From an uncultured Collinsella sp. (GTDB lineage: Bacteria; Actinomycetota; Coriobacteriia; Coriobacteriales; Coriobacteriaceae), in the NCBI GenBank assembly GCA_900555585.1, contig USLT01000038.1, positions 1-6,446 on the forward strand: a stretch of 6,446 nucleotides of DNA, written 5' to 3'. This document shows positions 5,875 to 6,446 of this stretch, piece by piece. How positions within the stretch are numbered: the first letter of the stretch is position 1; each line of letters opens with the position of its first letter. Made by a program: the position numbers and the translations under genes. Below the pieces are notes generated by a model. It ran no database searches, was not told the DNA's origin, and saw only the letters and a list, made by a program, of their open reading frames with translations.

Positions 5875-6090
5875 TTACAGGCTGTTGATGCCCGAGGCGA
5901 TGGAATCCCACAACTCGCCGACCTTCCCCTTGAACGCGATGATCGCGACGATGGCTATGACCACCAGCACGCCCACCAAGATCGCGTACTCCGTCGTTCC
6001 CTGCGCCGACTCCTCCGCCATCAACCGGCGGACGCGGGAGAGGACCCCCGCCATCTTGAGGCGCAGCCCCCTGGAATCGAAACCGTCCAT
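5875..6090 (-). CDS. flp: Flp-type prepilin, major subunit of the Tad pilus
   Basis: This 71-aa prepilin has a 29-residue basic leader followed by QGTTEYAILVGVLVVIAI (30-47) and a continuing hydrophobic helix to about 52, then a short tail (KGKVGELWDS, 54-63). Flp pilins are cleaved by the TadV/CpaA prepilin peptidase and polymerise into the adhesive fibre. With Glu34-Tyr35 at +5/+6, cleavage falls at Ala29|Gln30, so the -1 residue is Ala rather than the usual Gly. The ATG at 6090 is chosen over a GTG at 6108 because GGAAGGG sits just upstream and the GTG overlaps the tadC stop. The gene follows tadC by 17 nt, the usual position for a pilin gene placed at the end of the assembly genes. No separate flp promoter was seen. 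Confidence 0.93.
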   Translation of the reverse strand: MDGFDSRGLRLKMAGVLSRVRRLMAEESAQGTTEYAILVGVLVVIAIVAIIAFKGKVGELWDSIASGINSL

Positions 6091-6095
6091 GCTTT

Positions 6096-6104
6096 CCCTT
6101 CCTC
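6096..6104 (-). promoter_or_regulatory. Shine-Dalgarno site setting the flp start
   Basis: The minus strand reads GAGGAAGGG, ending 5 nt before the ATG at 6090. It lies downstream of the alternative GTG at 6108, which favours the ATG. Confidence 0.65.
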
Positions 6105-6107
6105 TCA

Positions 6108-6446
6108 CTAGAGCATTCCGCCCGCCGACATCAACGGGCCCAGTATCGCCAGCATCAGCGCCGGCAGGATGAGCGTCCCCGTAGGGATGAGGATCTGCAC
6201 CGGCGCCCGCTCGATCCTCCGCTCGACCTCGGCACGGCGCTGCGCGCGCAGCTCGAGCGACTGGCGCTCGAGGCTCTCCGCAAGCGGCGCGCCCATCTCG
6301 AGGCCCTGCACCACGACGCGAGCGAACGCGCCGAGGGCGCCCTGTCCCGACTCCTCCGCGGCGCGGTCCAGCGCCCCCGCCCTCGTCGCCGCCCCGACCT
6401 GCCAGCTCAAGAGCGCCCTCGCCATCAAAGATGGAAGGGGGCCCTG
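6108..6446 (-). CDS. tadC: TadC/TadB-type pilus platform protein (T2SSF domain), C-terminal part; 5' end beyond window
   Basis: The frame is open from the window edge to a TAG at 6108-6110, giving the last 112 residues. The sequence matches the end of a type II secretion F (T2SSF) domain. A helical segment contains GQGALGAFARVVVQGLEMGA and LAESLERQS, then an Arg/Glu-rich helix (RAQRRAEVERRIERAPVQI), then a final membrane segment IPTGTLILPALMLAILGP. The basic helix leading into a P..LILPA....LGP segment is typical of TadB/TadC, inner-membrane partners of the TadA ATPase in Flp pilus assembly. The position directly before flp and the short hydrophobic C-terminus favour TadC, but TadB cannot be excluded without the N-terminal half. 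Confidence 0.85.
   Translation of the reverse strand, partial: QGPLPSLMARALLSWQVGAATRAGALDRAAEESGQGALGAFARVVVQGLEMGAPLAESLERQSLELRAQRRAEVERRIERAPVQILIPTGTLILPALMLAILGPLMSAGGML

Larger units (their letters stand above)
1913..6446 (-). other. 3' part of a Tad (Flp pilus) operon
   Basis: Eight co-directional genes run tadC, flp, unknown exported protein, tadE-like 1, tadE-like 2, tadG-like, tadE-like 3 and DUF192 with at most about 40 nt between them and several overlapping stop/start pairs. No internal promoter or terminator was recognised. The ATPase, the secretin-like or envelope parts and the prepilin peptidase are not in the window and would be expected to the right, beyond 6446, or elsewhere in the genome. 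Confidence 0.85.

Overview
The window is GC-rich, and all supported genes lie on the minus strand, so the biological reading order runs from high to low coordinates. High GC, strong G/C third positions, a Tad (tight adherence, Flp pilus) locus whose Flp pilin carries a QGTTEYAILVG-type N-terminus, and a tRNA without an encoded CCA end together suggest an Actinomycetota genome. Coriobacteriia (Eggerthellaceae-like) is my best guess, inferred from protein flavour rather than from any marker gene in the window.

Layout in transcription order. (1) 6446 to 1913: the 3' part of a tad pilus operon. It starts with the C-terminal part of a TadC/TadB-type inner-membrane platform protein and the Flp major prepilin. 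A small exported or anchored protein of unknown function follows, its start codon unclear. Then come a 72-aa TadE-like pseudopilin, a second TadE-like protein, a 692-aa cysteine-containing TadG-like protein, a third TadE-like protein and a cytosolic-looking DUF192 protein. The genes are tightly packed: several stop and start codons overlap (1, 4, 17 and 29 nt, possibly 44 nt), which points to one translationally coupled transcript. (2) 1903 to 1728: a tRNA-Phe(GAA) with its own sigma70-type promoter and a rho-independent terminator. No terminator separates the tad operon from the tRNA. (3) 1672 to 1: a second small transcription unit with a TATACT -10 element, a GH5 glucanase-like protein and, 4 nt after it, rsmI (16S rRNA C1402 2'-O-methyltransferase), which runs off the left edge.

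How the parts work together: the tad genes would build and decorate an Flp pilus. TadC anchors the ATPase-driven assembly platform, Flp is the subunit, and the three TadE-like proteins plus the TadG-like protein are minor or accessory components. Flp and all three TadE-like proteins share one prepilin-peptidase-type site, A|Q-[GAS]-T-[TV]-E, with Ala rather than Gly at -1. The TadG-like protein shows what looks like a degenerate version lacking Glu+5.

The most unusual item is the GH5 protein. It aligns well with exo-beta-1,3-glucanase (EXG-type) GH5 enzymes and keeps the nucleophile motif, yet the acid/base motif NEP reads DTP and the conserved His of the DLHGAPG motif reads Ala. It has no signal peptide, so it is probably a cytosolic pseudoenzyme or an enzyme with altered chemistry. 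No CRISPR array, insertion sequence or phage gene was seen.
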